Assembly: GCA_029571985.1 (NCBI GenBank)
Contig: JAKQVC010000161.1
Coordinates: 1 to 64,000 of the forward strand
Direction: 5' to 3'
Length of the DNA: 64,000 bases
From: Bacteroidota bacterium
GTDB lineage: Bacteria; Bacteroidota; Bacteroidia; Chitinophagales; BACL12
Shown: positions 1-7,768 of the stretch, piece by piece
How the letters are laid out: each line of letters starts with the position of its first letter
How positions within the stretch are numbered: the stretch's first letter is position 1
The notes under the pieces: model-generated
What the model saw: only the letters and a program-made list of their open reading frames with translations
Databases searched by the model: none
What the model was told of the DNA's origin: nothing
Made by a program: the position numbers and the translations under genes

Positions 1-904
1 TACTTCCTGTGCACAATCGGGAGATGCTATTTTAACCCAACCGCAATTATATGGCACAACAGATGAACTCATGCAAAAGCAGTTGGCCGCCTGGAATATC
101 ACTATCGTCAGGGCTGATTTAAATAATGCTGATGCAGTAGAACGTATATTTAAGAAAAATAAAAAAATCAAACTTGTTTATCTCGAAACACCATCTAATC
201 CAATGATGGAAGTGGTAGATATTCAGCTTGTTGCCACAATTGCACATCAGTATGGATGTAAAGTAGCTGTTGATAATACATTTGCATCTCCATATTGTCA
301 AAAACCTTTGCAACAGGGTGCTGATTTAGTTGTGCATAGCGCTACTAAATATTTAAACGGCCATGGCAATGGATTGGGTGGAGTAGTGGTAGGGAGAGAT
401 AAACGCTTTATGCAAGAGCATGTGTGGACTAAAATAAAATTATTAGGTGCAAATCACAATCCTTTTGAAAGCTGGTTATTGCTGCAGGGGATGAAAACCT
501 TAGAAATTCGAATGCAGCGTCATTGCGATAATGCTGCTGCGGTTGCCGCCTGGTTAAGTGCACATGATCGCGTAAAGAAAGTGTTGTATTGTGGTTTACC
601 TGATCATCCGCAGGCGAACATTATCGCAAAGCAAATGACAGATTATTCAGGTATGCTGAGTTTTGAATTAAAAGGTGGATTGCAAGCCGGAAAACGCTTA
701 TTATCACGCGTTAAATTATGCCAGATGATCACCACCCTTGGAACGCTGGATACCTTAATTCAACATCCCGCCAGTATGACACATGTTAACGTACCAAAAG
801 AACGCCGCCTTGCATCCGGAATTACCGACGGCCTCGTGCGCATGAGCATTGGTATCGAAAATATTCAGGATATATTAAATGATTTAGAATATGGACTTAA
901 ATGA
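1..904 (+). CDS. Trans-sulfuration PLP enzyme (cystathionine gamma-synthase / methionine gamma-lyase family), 5' end missing
   Basis: The frame is open from base 2, so the gene starts upstream of the window; about 300 residues are visible of a family usually near 380-400. The motif SATKYLNGHGN holds the lysine that binds pyridoxal phosphate, and the C-terminal stretch HPASMTHVNVPKERRLASGITDGLVRMS is typical of the Cys/Met metabolism PLP family. These cytosolic enzymes make or break C-S bonds in cystathionine, homocysteine or methionine. The sequence alone does not separate synthase from lyase, and no methionine-biosynthesis neighbour is visible to help. The gene ends 590 bp before the convergent fabD; that spacer is filled by repeats. 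No rho-independent terminator of ordinary size is seen after its stop. Confidence 0.85.
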   Translation, partial: TSCAQSGDAILTQPQLYGTTDELMQKQLAAWNITIVRADLNNADAVERIFKKNKKIKLVYLETPSNPMMEVVDIQLVATIAHQYGCKVAVDNTFASPYCQKPLQQGADLVVHSATKYLNGHGNGLGGVVVGRDKRFMQEHVWTKIKLLGANHNPFESWLLLQGMKTLEIRMQRHCDNAAAVAAWLSAHDRVKKVLYCGLPDHPQANIIAKQMTDYSGMLSFELKGGLQAGKRLLSRVKLCQMITTLGTLDTLIQHPASMTHVNVPKERRLASGITDGLVRMSIGIENIQDILNDLEYGLK

Positions 905-1061
905 AAATAATGCACTAGCTAAACGCACACATCTCTCACCAAAATAAAAGCCATATCTATCACCAAATAATTTTCTACATGAATTAAATATCCTTCGGGG
1001 CAGGGCTTTTTTACTATTAGGCCGATTTTGTGCCAACAACATTTTTTGTTCCGATTGAATG

Positions 1062-1281
1062 GTAGTGAGTAGTGGGTAGTGAGTAGTGAGACAATGCAGG
1101 GATTTTGGTGGAGAAGGAAATTTTACTTTCGGTTATTTTTATCATAAGAAAAAGCTGTATTCTAAGGCCGTAGGCCTTATTGTATTTATCTCACTACCCA
1201 CTACCCACTACTCACTACCCGCCTATTCAAAACAAAAAATCCTCATTCCTCATTCCTTATTCCTTATTCCTTATTCCTTTT
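1062..1281. repeat. Inverted-arm intergenic element, copy 1 of a 226-bp tandem duplication
   Basis: The 5' arm (1062-1090) is four heptamers of GTAGTGR; the 3' arm (1190-1218) is its reverse complement with one mismatch in 29. Between them lies about 100 bp containing the small hairpin AAGGCC-GTA-GGCCTT (near 1164-1178). The unit finishes with heptamers TCATTCC/TTATTCC (about 1233-1278). It fills the gap between two convergent genes, so it could act as a bulky terminator or be a mobile palindromic element. No open reading frame inside looks genuine. The preceding 157 bp (905-1061) hold nothing recognisable. Confidence 0.85.
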
Positions 1282-1287
1282 AAAAAG

Positions 1288-1488
1288 GTAGTGAGTAGTG
1301 GGTATTGAGTAGTGGGACAATGCAGGGATTTTGGTGGAGAAGGAAATTTTACTTTCGGTTATTTCTGTCATAAGAAAAAGCTGTATTCTAAGGCCGTAGG
1401 CCTTATTGTATTTATCTCACTACCCAATACCCACTACTCACTACCCGCCCATTCAAAAAAAAATCCTCATTCCTTATTCCTCATTCCA
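1288..1488. repeat. Inverted-arm intergenic element, copy 2
   Basis: This is a second copy offset by 226 bp, nearly identical in its core. Its arms are 1288-1316 and 1416-1444. The third heptamer of the 5' arm changes from GTAGTGA to GTATTGA, and the matching heptamer of the 3' arm changes from CCACTAC to CCAATAC, so pairing is kept. The array ends 7 bp before the fabD stop codon. Confidence 0.85.
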
Positions 1489-1494
1489 ATCTCC

Positions 1495-2370
1495 TCAAGC
1501 ACTAGCAACCTCCGCTGTCGGGCTTATTTTTTTTACCAGTCCTTGCAATACTTTGCCCGGACCTACCTCAATGAAATGTGTTGCACCATCGTTGGTCATT
1601 TGCATGACGCTTTGAGTCCATTTTACAGGTGCGGTTAATTGAATCAGTAAATTTTGTTTGATAGTATCAGGATCTACGATTGCGGATGCAGATACGTTTT
1701 GATAGATAGGACATACCGGATTTTTAAATTCGGTTGCTTCAATGGCGGCTGAAAGTTCAACACGGGCCGGTTCCATTAATGGAGAATGGAAGGCGCCTCC
1801 AACAGGAAGCAGGAGTGCGCGTTTTGCACCTGCAGCTTTTAAAGCTTCGCATGCGGCATTTACGGCGCTTACTTCACCGCTGATGACTAATTGGCCAGGA
1901 CAATTATAATTGGCAGCTACAACTACACCGGCTGTTTCGGCACAAATGCGCTCAACTACTTCATCAGCTAATCCTAACACAGCAGCCATAGTGGAAGGTT
2001 GCATTTCGCAGGCACGTTGCATGGCTAATGCGCGTTTCGAAACCAGCATTAGTCCATCTTCAAACGACAAACATTTATTGGCAACCAAAGCAGAAAATTC
2101 ACCTAACGAATGACCTGCAACCATATCAGGTGCAAAATCGGTGAGGGTGGATGCCAGAATTACCGAATGTAAAAAGATGGCGGGTTGGGTAACTTTAGTT
2201 TGTTTCAGGGCTTCTTCAGTCCCGTTAAACATGATGTCAGTAATGTCAAATCCTAAAAGAACATTTGCACGATCGAACATGGCTTTTGCAGATGCGTGTT
2301 GTTCATACAAATCTTTTCCCATGCCTGGAAACTGCGAGCCTTGGCCCGGAAATACATATGCTTTTTTCAT
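1495..2370 (-). CDS. fabD: Malonyl-CoA:ACP transacylase
   Basis: FabD moves the malonyl group from coenzyme A to acyl carrier protein, supplying the extender unit for type II fatty acid synthesis in the cytosol. The 291-residue length fits the family. Visible features are the N-terminal FPGQGSQ motif (residues 7-13), the nucleophile serine in GHSLGE (S88) and the partner histidine in GGAFHSPLM (H195). It starts 1 bp after the stop of a small secreted-protein gene, so the two are probably co-transcribed, though their functions look unrelated. Other fab genes are not in the window. Its stop lies next to the heptamer element described just downstream. Confidence 0.95.
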   Translation of the reverse strand: MKKAYVFPGQGSQFPGMGKDLYEQHASAKAMFDRANVLLGFDITDIMFNGTEEALKQTKVTQPAIFLHSVILASTLTDFAPDMVAGHSLGEFSALVANKCLSFEDGLMLVSKRALAMQRACEMQPSTMAAVLGLADEVVERICAETAGVVVAANYNCPGQLVISGEVSAVNAACEALKAAGAKRALLLPVGGAFHSPLMEPARVELSAAIEATEFKNPVCPIYQNVSASAIVDPDTIKQNLLIQLTAPVKWTQSVMQMTNDGATHFIEVGPGKVLQGLVKKISPTAEVASA

Positions 2371-2371
2371 G

Positions 2372-2809
2372 TCAGGGTACTAATGCTTTTTCTTGTACAA
2401 TAAAATAAATCGTATTTGGTAATGCCCATCCCGGAGAAAGTTTCCGGTTATATTTGACAGGTGCACACAATAAATGCCAGTTTTTAATGGCTGCAACATC
2501 GTACAGCACATAAGCTTGCATAGAATCGGGGTGACTGATTCGCGCTTGTAAATTGCGTGTTTGTTCGGGCCAGTTTATTTCCTGACTGAATTGCAGGATA
2601 TCCTCGATAGCCTTCATCTTCACGCCCGCCTCAAGTAAATGTTGAATTTCTGTTTCAGTCAGTGTATGTGCGGCCATAAGTAGCTCTGGATGTTGTAATT
2701 CAACGCGGGCACATTTTTTACCGGCTATACGCATTTTTTTAGGTTGGGCATAGCTCATATGTATGCAACAAGTGCATAATAACAACAGGCCAATTCGCGT
2801 CCCTAACAT
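2372..2809 (-). CDS. Small secreted protein of unknown function
   Basis: The 145-residue product begins with a clear signal peptide (hydrophobic IGLLLLCTCCIHM, cleavage probably after SYA), so it is exported to the periplasm or beyond. The mature part is polar with no motif I recognise; two cysteines remain (around residues 33 and 115). It sits between folE (stop 2856, 46 bp upstream in transcription) and fabD (1 bp downstream), probably as part of the same transcript. No function is proposed. Confidence 0.7.
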   Translation of the reverse strand: MLGTRIGLLLLCTCCIHMSYAQPKKMRIAGKKCARVELQHPELLMAAHTLTETEIQHLLEAGVKMKAIEDILQFSQEINWPEQTRNLQARISHPDSMQAYVLYDVAAIKNWHLLCAPVKYNRKLSPGWALPNTIYFIVQEKALVP

Positions 2810-2855
2810 TTAGCTACAACTGATTCAGGCCATAAAAGTAGAAAAAAGACAGCTA

Positions 2856-3521
2856 TTACTTGCTTAACCTGGAGCCAATGAGGTTGATAAACTCATTGCG
2901 GGTTTGCACCTCCTGAAACTGACCTGTAAAAGCAGAAGTAGTGGTAACCGAATTTTGCTTTTGCACACCACGCATCATCATGCATAAATGGCTGGCTTCA
3001 ATTACTACGGCAACGCCAATTGGATTGAGCGTATTTTGAAGCGCTTCCAGAATTTGATGTGTCAGTCGTTCCTGAACCTGCAGTCTACGTGAAAAAATAT
3101 CCACCACGCGTGCAATTTTACTCAGACCTACAATTTTTCCATTTGGGATATAGGCTACATGCGCGCGACCAAAAAATGGCAACATGTGATGTTCGCACAT
3201 GGAGTATAATTCAATGTCTTTAACGATGACCATCTCTGAACAGTTTTCAGAAAACATGGCGCTGCGTATTACAGCTTCTGCATCCTGCGCATACCCCTGC
3301 GTGAGAAATTGCATCGCTTTAGCAATACGCTCGGGTGTTTTTACCAGACCTTCACGTTCCGGATCTTCCCCTAACCGTTCAATAATGGAGCGGTAGCTTT
3401 CTGAAATTTGTTCGATGGTGTCCATGCCGTACGATTCAATTTTTGTATAAAATCTGTCTGTAAATTCGATATCGTCGGCATCATGGATGCTTCCGTTCCT
3501 GTTCACCGAAGTATTCTGCAT
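2856..3521 (-). CDS. folE: GTP cyclohydrolase I
   Basis: FolE converts GTP to 7,8-dihydroneopterin triphosphate, the first step towards folate, tetrahydropterins and, through QueD, queuosine. The zinc ligands are visible in [11 protein letters not shown] (C109, H112) and HLCMMMRG (C180), with the family stretch [24 protein letters not shown] place the start at the ATG at 3521, giving 221 residues. The open frame runs further up to 3566, but those extra residues lie inside the neighbouring gene and look unlike the family. Even so, the start overlaps the end of the upstream PTPS/QueD gene by 41 bp, which suggests translational coupling. Confidence 0.95.
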   Translation of the reverse strand: MQNTSVNRNGSIHDADDIEFTDRFYTKIESYGMDTIEQISESYRSIIERLGEDPEREGLVKTPERIAKAMQFLTQGYAQDAEAVIRSAMFSENCSEMVIVKDIELYSMCEHHMLPFFGRAHVAYIPNGKIVGLSKIARVVDIFSRRLQVQERLTHQILEALQNTLNPIGVAVVIEASHLCMMMRGVQKQNSVTTTSAFTGQFQEVQTRNEFINLIGSRLSK

Positions 3522-3906
3522 AGATGTTTTCTGTTTCCTGTAACTTAATACAGTGAAGAACACCATCGGTGATTAATGGTTCAAGAATGTTCCAAATCAC
3601 CTTACAGAAATTCTCGGTACTCGGCTGAATTGTTTTAAAATAGGGCGTGTCCTCATTCAGGTTTTGGTGATCAAAGCGATCAACGATTTCCTTTTTGATG
3701 ACTTCACTCAGTTTTTTCGCATCAATGATGAATCCGGTATGCACATCAGGCTCACCTTTGACTGTCACAAATAACTGATAATTGTGGCCATGCCAGTTTT
3801 TATTTGCACATTTCCCAAACATGGCAAAGTTCTCCTCCTCCGTCCAGGCTTGCACATATAAACGGTGTGCAGCATTGAAGGTTTCTCTTCGGGTAAGATA
3901 GACCAT
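3481..3906 (-). CDS. 6-pyruvoyl-tetrahydropterin synthase / QueD family enzyme
   Basis: The 141-residue protein acts on dihydroneopterin triphosphate, the product of the downstream folE. Zinc-binding histidines are H14 (FNAAHR) and H39/H41, and the likely catalytic cysteine is C33 in [13 protein letters not shown]. The C-x5-HxH spacing is that of eukaryote-like PTPS; E. coli QueD, as I recall it, has C-x3-HxH. The conserved DHQNLNED and [11 protein letters not shown] segments support the family. The product may be 6-carboxy-tetrahydropterin (queuosine route) or 6-pyruvoyl-tetrahydropterin; no other pathway gene here decides this. A TATCTTTG box lies 4 nt before the start codon. Confidence 0.88.
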   Translation of the reverse strand: MVYLTRRETFNAAHRLYVQAWTEEENFAMFGKCANKNWHGHNYQLFVTVKGEPDVHTGFIIDAKKLSEVIKKEIVDRFDHQNLNEDTPYFKTIQPSTENFCKVIWNILEPLITDGVLHCIKLQETENIYAEYFGEQERKHP

Positions 3907-3910
3907 GCCG

Positions 3911-3918
3911 CAAAGATA
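3911..3918 (-). promoter_or_regulatory. -7 promoter box (TATCTTTG) of the PTPS-folE transcript
   Basis: A perfect match to the Bacteroidota -7 consensus TAnnTTTG, ending 4 nt before the ATG at 3906. Transcription would start at or next to the A of the start codon, giving a leaderless mRNA. Confidence 0.6.
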
Positions 3919-3943
3919 AGGTTAATAGAGAGATTGAAGCCTT

Positions 3944-4372
3944 TCAGGCAGCCAAAATGGCCACTTTTTTCGGGTCGCGAGAGTCAACTTTCACCTGAAG
4001 TGTGCGCCCCGGTTGATAATTGCGCAACTCTTCACGCGGAATGTTCTGGAGCAATTCCACTTCATAAGGAACCATGGTGCTATGGCGAATCTCTAATACA
4101 AGTTTAATCCTCGGATGATGGTTTACCGTGCGACCGGTTTCTGTAACGTGCAGGATAATGGCCATGGCCGGCTCGCCGGAGCGAACAATGTCCATAGCTA
4201 CAAACGCCGGTCGAAAAAAGAACCAATATCCGGCAAATGCTACGCCTGAGCTAAGAATGAACGTAGCCAGTCCGTAAGTCCAGTGAAATACGGAAATGAT
4301 ACCAACTACCACAAAGGCTAGTCCGGCAAAAAGCCAGATAACGTATGAGGGTAATCCAAATTGCTTTACCAT
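3944..4372 (-). CDS. Membrane protein of unknown function with two transmembrane helices
   Basis: I choose the ATG at 4372 (MVKQFGLPSY), giving 142 residues; the frame is open to 4498, but that extension is charged and low in quality. Two adjacent hydrophobic spans (about residues 9-31 and 35-53) form a hairpin in the membrane. They are followed by a soluble tail rich in beta-strand pattern, ending in VKVDSRDPKKVAIL. This layout recalls DUF3592-like proteins, but I cannot confirm the family. It lies upstream of the PTPS-folE pair on the same strand and divergent from the lipid cluster. Confidence 0.6.
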   Translation of the reverse strand: MVKQFGLPSYVIWLFAGLAFVVVGIISVFHWTYGLATFILSSGVAFAGYWFFFRPAFVAMDIVRSGEPAMAIILHVTETGRTVNHHPRIKLVLEIRHSTMVPYEVELLQNIPREELRNYQPGRTLQVKVDSRDPKKVAILAA

Positions 4373-4597
4373 GGGATTGTAAACGAGATTTTGTTTTATT
4401 GTTTTTACTATACGTAATTCTATACGTAAAATTGATTCGTTTTGTTCACCTCCGCAAAGGGTTTTTGCACATTTTCCTATTAAGTGTATGTTAATCATGT
4501 CACAAACTAAGGTTCTGAACCTTTCGTATATGCATATGTTTCAATTCAATTACCTTTACCCGATACCTTTTTCAGGTTATTTGAAGACTTTTACGTT

Positions 4598-5635
4598 TTG
4601 AGCACATTTACCGACACTTTATTGGAAAGGGACCTGATTCCCGACTTTTTAATTCGCAGCCGCATACGCTCTTTACTGCGTAAAAGACTGGCCGATGAAC
4701 GCAAGCCAACTGCCGCTCAGCAACAACAACATTTGATGGACCTGGTGGCCGATTTGCGCAAGGCACCAATAGCCATCGCTACGGCAGAAGCCAACGAGCA
4801 ACACTATGAAGTGCCCACCGCCTTTTTCAGGTATGTAATGGGCAGACATATGAAATATAGTTGCTGCTATTATGCACCCGGTGTGCTGGATTTATCGGAT
4901 GCTGAAGAAAAAGCCCTGGACATTACCTGCTCACGAGCCGGATTGCAGGATGGCATGGAAATTTTAGAGTTGGGTTGCGGTTGGGGAAGCCTGACTTTGT
5001 TTATGGCAGCACGATTTCCAAATGCCCGAATTACGGCAGTCAGTAATTCTGCTACCCAACGCGCATGGATAATGCAATGTTGCGCAGAAAGAAATCTGCA
5101 CAATGTGGAGATATTGACTCGGGATATGAATGTGTTTTTTCTCGATAAACAATTCGATCGTGTGGTATCTGTTGAGATGTTCGAACATATGCGCAATTAC
5201 GAGAAATTGTTGGAGAAAATCAGTCGCATGTTGAAACCGGATGGACAGTTGTTTGTGCATATTTTTACCCATAAAGACCTGACCTATTTTTTTGATGTGG
5301 TGGATGAAAGCGATTGGATGAGTAAATATTTTTTTACCGGAGGCGTGATGCCCTCTGATGATTTGTTATTGTATTTTAATGATCATCTGACGGTCACCAA
5401 TCACTGGCAATGGGATGGCACGCATTATGCAAAAACATCTGAAGCCTGGTTGCAAAATATGGATGCGCACAAGAAAGAAATTATGCCCATTCTTACGGAA
5501 ACTTACGGGCAGCAAAATGCTACCAAATGGTGGGTTTATTGGCGTATTTTCTTTATGGCCTGCGCGGAGTTGTGGAATTACGATAACGGACGTGAATGGA
5601 TGGTAAGTCATTACCTGTTTAAAAAAGTATCCTGA
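4598..5635 (+). CDS. Cyclopropane-fatty-acid-synthase-like SAM methyltransferase
   Basis: A 345-residue methyltransferase of the CFA/mycolic acid synthase superfamily. SAM motif I is LELGCGWGS (about residues 124-132) and the conserved NEQHYEVPTAFF lies upstream of it. The N-terminus ERDLIPDFLIRSRIRSLL matches the subgroup usually found with FAD oxidoreductase and DUF1365 genes. The start is a TTG; there is no in-frame ATG that keeps the conserved N-terminus. It heads a tight operon: 1 bp separates it from the FAD oxidoreductase. The likely substrate is an unsaturated acyl chain of a membrane phospholipid, but a small-molecule substrate is not excluded. Possible -7 boxes lie at 4551-4558 (TACCTTTA) and 4564-4571. 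Confidence 0.85.
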   Translation: MSTFTDTLLERDLIPDFLIRSRIRSLLRKRLADERKPTAAQQQQHLMDLVADLRKAPIAIATAEANEQHYEVPTAFFRYVMGRHMKYSCCYYAPGVLDLSDAEEKALDITCSRAGLQDGMEILELGCGWGSLTLFMAARFPNARITAVSNSATQRAWIMQCCAERNLHNVEILTRDMNVFFLDKQFDRVVSVEMFEHMRNYEKLLEKISRMLKPDGQLFVHIFTHKDLTYFFDVVDESDWMSKYFFTGGVMPSDDLLLYFNDHLTVTNHWQWDGTHYAKTSEAWLQNMDAHKKEIMPILTETYGQQNATKWWVYWRIFFMACAELWNYDNGREWMVSHYLFKKVS

Positions 5636-5636
5636 A

Positions 5637-6902
5637 ATGGCAAGAATAGCAATTATTGGTACGGGTATTGCCGGAATGGGTGCTGCCTGGTATCTGCATA
5701 AAGACCACGATATCACACTGTTTGAAGCTGATCATCGCATTGGCGGACATACGCATACTGTTTTTGTTGAGGAAGGAGATAAGCAAATTCCAATAGATGC
5801 CGGATTTATTGTCTTTAATAATGAAACCTATCCGCGGTTACTTTCTTTATTTCGTGCCTTACAAGTGCCTGTAAAGAAAACAAATATGAGCTTTGCGGCT
5901 CAGGTTGTGCAGGATGGACTGGAGTATTGTGGTTCCAGCCTTAATCAATTGTTTGCACAGCGAAAACGCTTGTTTTCTCCGAGATATATCCGGTTTTTGA
6001 TCCAATTAAATGCATTTAATAAGTCTTGTCTCGAGGTGTTGGAGAATCCGGCATATCAGGAAATGTCCATTGCGGATTATATCACACATAAAGGTTACCA
6101 CCCGGATTTGTTAAATTGGTATTTACTGCCAATGAGTTCTGCGCTTTGGAGTACACCTCCGAATACGACTGCACTATTTCCGGTGATGACATTGGTGCGT
6201 TTTTTTAATAATCATGGATTTCTGGGTTTGCACACACAATTTCAATGGTATACGGTTGATGGGGGAAGTGAAGTGTATAAGCAACTACTTATTGCACCCT
6301 TTAAAGAGAAAATCCAGGTTCAAAATGCAATAACACGGGTTGAGCGAAATGCGGGTCAGGTAATCCTCACCGATAGCAAAGGCAATCAGCATGTATTTGA
6401 TCAGGTAATTATAGCCACTCATGGCGACCAGGCATTGCACTTACTTGCACAACCTACTGCGGATGAAAAAAGACTGCTTAGCCAATTTACATATGAACTG
6501 AACACAGCGACATTGCATACCGATGCATCCATCATGCCGAAAAAGAAACTCGCATGGAGTTCATGGAATTACAGAACTGAAGTGCTTGACGGAAAATATG
6601 TGTCGTCCTGTACTTATTGGATGAACAGTTTACAAGGCGTATCCCAACAGCAAAATTATTTTGTCACCATCAATAACCCCGGTATTATTCAAAAACAAAA
6701 AATATGCAGGGTGATTGATTACGAGCATCCCATATTTACGGTAGAAGCCATGCAGGCTCAACAGGAATTAGCCAAACTCAATGAAAACGGCAGCGTTTAC
6801 TTTTGTGGCAGCTATTTTCGATATGGGTTTCACGAAGATGCCCTAATGAGTGCAGCACTTGTGTGCGAACAGATTTTAGGACGTCCAATACCTGTTTCGT
6901 AA
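5637..6902 (+). CDS. FAD-dependent amine-oxidase-fold oxidoreductase
   Basis: The 421-residue protein starts with the dinucleotide-binding motif IIGTGIAGMGAAW, an acidic end of strand two (FEAD) and the RIGGHTHT segment, as in flavin-containing amine oxidases and phytoene-desaturase-like enzymes. This subgroup is consistently clustered with CFA-type methyltransferases and DUF1365 proteins in many bacteria. In Rhodobacter, related genes take part in methylated and furan fatty acid formation. I infer oxidation or desaturation of a methylated acyl chain; the reaction is not shown by the sequence. The C-terminal YFCGSYFRYGFHEDAL is typical. It starts 1 bp after the preceding stop codon. Confidence 0.82.
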   Translation: MARIAIIGTGIAGMGAAWYLHKDHDITLFEADHRIGGHTHTVFVEEGDKQIPIDAGFIVFNNETYPRLLSLFRALQVPVKKTNMSFAAQVVQDGLEYCGSSLNQLFAQRKRLFSPRYIRFLIQLNAFNKSCLEVLENPAYQEMSIADYITHKGYHPDLLNWYLLPMSSALWSTPPNTTALFPVMTLVRFFNNHGFLGLHTQFQWYTVDGGSEVYKQLLIAPFKEKIQVQNAITRVERNAGQVILTDSKGNQHVFDQVIIATHGDQALHLLAQPTADEKRLLSQFTYELNTATLHTDASIMPKKKLAWSSWNYRTEVLDGKYVSSCTYWMNSLQGVSQQQNYFVTINNPGIIQKQKICRVIDYEHPIFTVEAMQAQQELAKLNENGSVYFCGSYFRYGFHEDALMSAALVCEQILGRPIPVS

Positions 6903-6913
6903 AATAAATCCGG

Positions 6914-6921
6914 TAATTTTA
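6914..6921 (+). promoter_or_regulatory. Possible -7 box (TAATTTTA) before the DUF1365 gene
   Basis: It matches TAnnTTTR and ends 4 nt before the ATG at 6926, the same spacing as at seven other starts here. Because it lies inside an operon in an AT-rich 23-bp gap, it may be chance. Confidence 0.3.
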
Positions 6922-6925
6922 AAGC

Positions 6926-7741
6926 ATGTCGCAATCCGCTCTCTATACCGCTCAGGTCATGCACAACAGACTGGCACCGAAAAAACATCGGTTCAGTTAT
7001 CGCGTGTTTATGTTCTGGCTGGATATTGATGAAATTGAAAAAGAAGCCGGTCGCCTTTACCTTTTTGGTTTGCGGAGAGGTAATGTTTTTCGTTTTGTGC
7101 ATGCAGATCATTTTAAATATAAAAAAGGCGATCAACGGAATGCACAATCTGTTCGCGAAAAATTAAATGCGTGGTTGCAACAGCAGGGTATTCAGGAAAT
7201 GCCACATCGGGTTATGTTGTTGACCCATGTGCGGTTATTTGGATATGTATTTAATCCGGTCAGTTTTTATTTTTGTTATGATGAGGATGGAAATTGCACC
7301 CGGGTGGTGACAGAAGTAAGTAACACCTTTGGTGAAATGAAATTATTTCTGGTAAACACCAAAGAAAAAGAGGGCTTTTTACAGGAGGATACGAAATATT
7401 TTTATGTTAGTCCCTTTACAGAAATGGATGATCGGTTTGTTTTCAGATATGCCATTCCGGCCGAGCGCCTGCAACTGCGAATCGACACGCTGAACAATGC
7501 CGGCGAACGCTACTTTATCAGCACCTTATCCGGCAATCGTAAAACACTTTCCGACTTTCGGTTGTTATGGTATGTGTGCCGGTTTCCGCTGATAACTTTG
7601 CAGGTTATGGGGGCTATTCATTGGCATGCATTCCGGTTATGGTTAAAAAAACTGCCTTTTCACCGTAAATCCGACGACGCAACTTTGCAACGCGGTATTA
7701 CAAACGACAGGGTTGCCATACCGGATGAAACCCATGTTTAA
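6926..7741 (+). CDS. DUF1365 family protein
   Basis: The 271-residue protein carries the DUF1365 signature RLFGYVFNPVSFYF (about residues 103-116) and the early HNRLAPKKHRFSYRVFMFWLD segment. The family's biochemical role is not established. Its near-universal partnership with an FAD oxidoreductase and a CFA-type methyltransferase, as here on both sides, points to fatty-acyl modification. There is no signal peptide; a hydrophobic stretch near the C-terminus (LLWYVCRFPLITLQVMG) may sit at the membrane surface. The gene follows the oxidoreductase by 23 bp and precedes the CFA synthase by 27 bp. Confidence 0.88.
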   Translation: MSQSALYTAQVMHNRLAPKKHRFSYRVFMFWLDIDEIEKEAGRLYLFGLRRGNVFRFVHADHFKYKKGDQRNAQSVREKLNAWLQQQGIQEMPHRVMLLTHVRLFGYVFNPVSFYFCYDEDGNCTRVVTEVSNTFGEMKLFLVNTKEKEGFLQEDTKYFYVSPFTEMDDRFVFRYAIPAERLQLRIDTLNNAGERYFISTLSGNRKTLSDFRLLWYVCRFPLITLQVMGAIHWHAFRLWLKKLPFHRKSDDATLQRGITNDRVAIPDETHV

Positions 7742-7759
7742 ACGAATTACGTATTTTTA
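7735..7759 (+). promoter_or_regulatory. Candidate operator (GTTTAAAC) and -7 box before the CFA synthase gene
   Basis: The 8-bp palindrome GTTTAAAC (7736-7743) spans the end of the DUF1365 gene, 8 bp upstream of a TATTTTTA box (7752-7759); the ATG is at 7769. The same palindrome occurs in front of the MerR gene. Its position between -33 and -7 would suit a MerR-type repressor or activator. An internal promoter here is an inference. Confidence 0.4.
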
Positions 7760-7768
7760 ACAGCGATC

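Noticed and set aside
1086-1638. Short open frames on the plus strand within the tandem palindromic element.
   Set aside because: They are translations of repeats (both copies give the same peptide) and the second runs into fabD on the other strand; no start signal or family match.
3522-3566. A longer folE reading from 3566.
   Set aside because: The added residues lie inside the PTPS coding region and have no resemblance to FolE N-termini.
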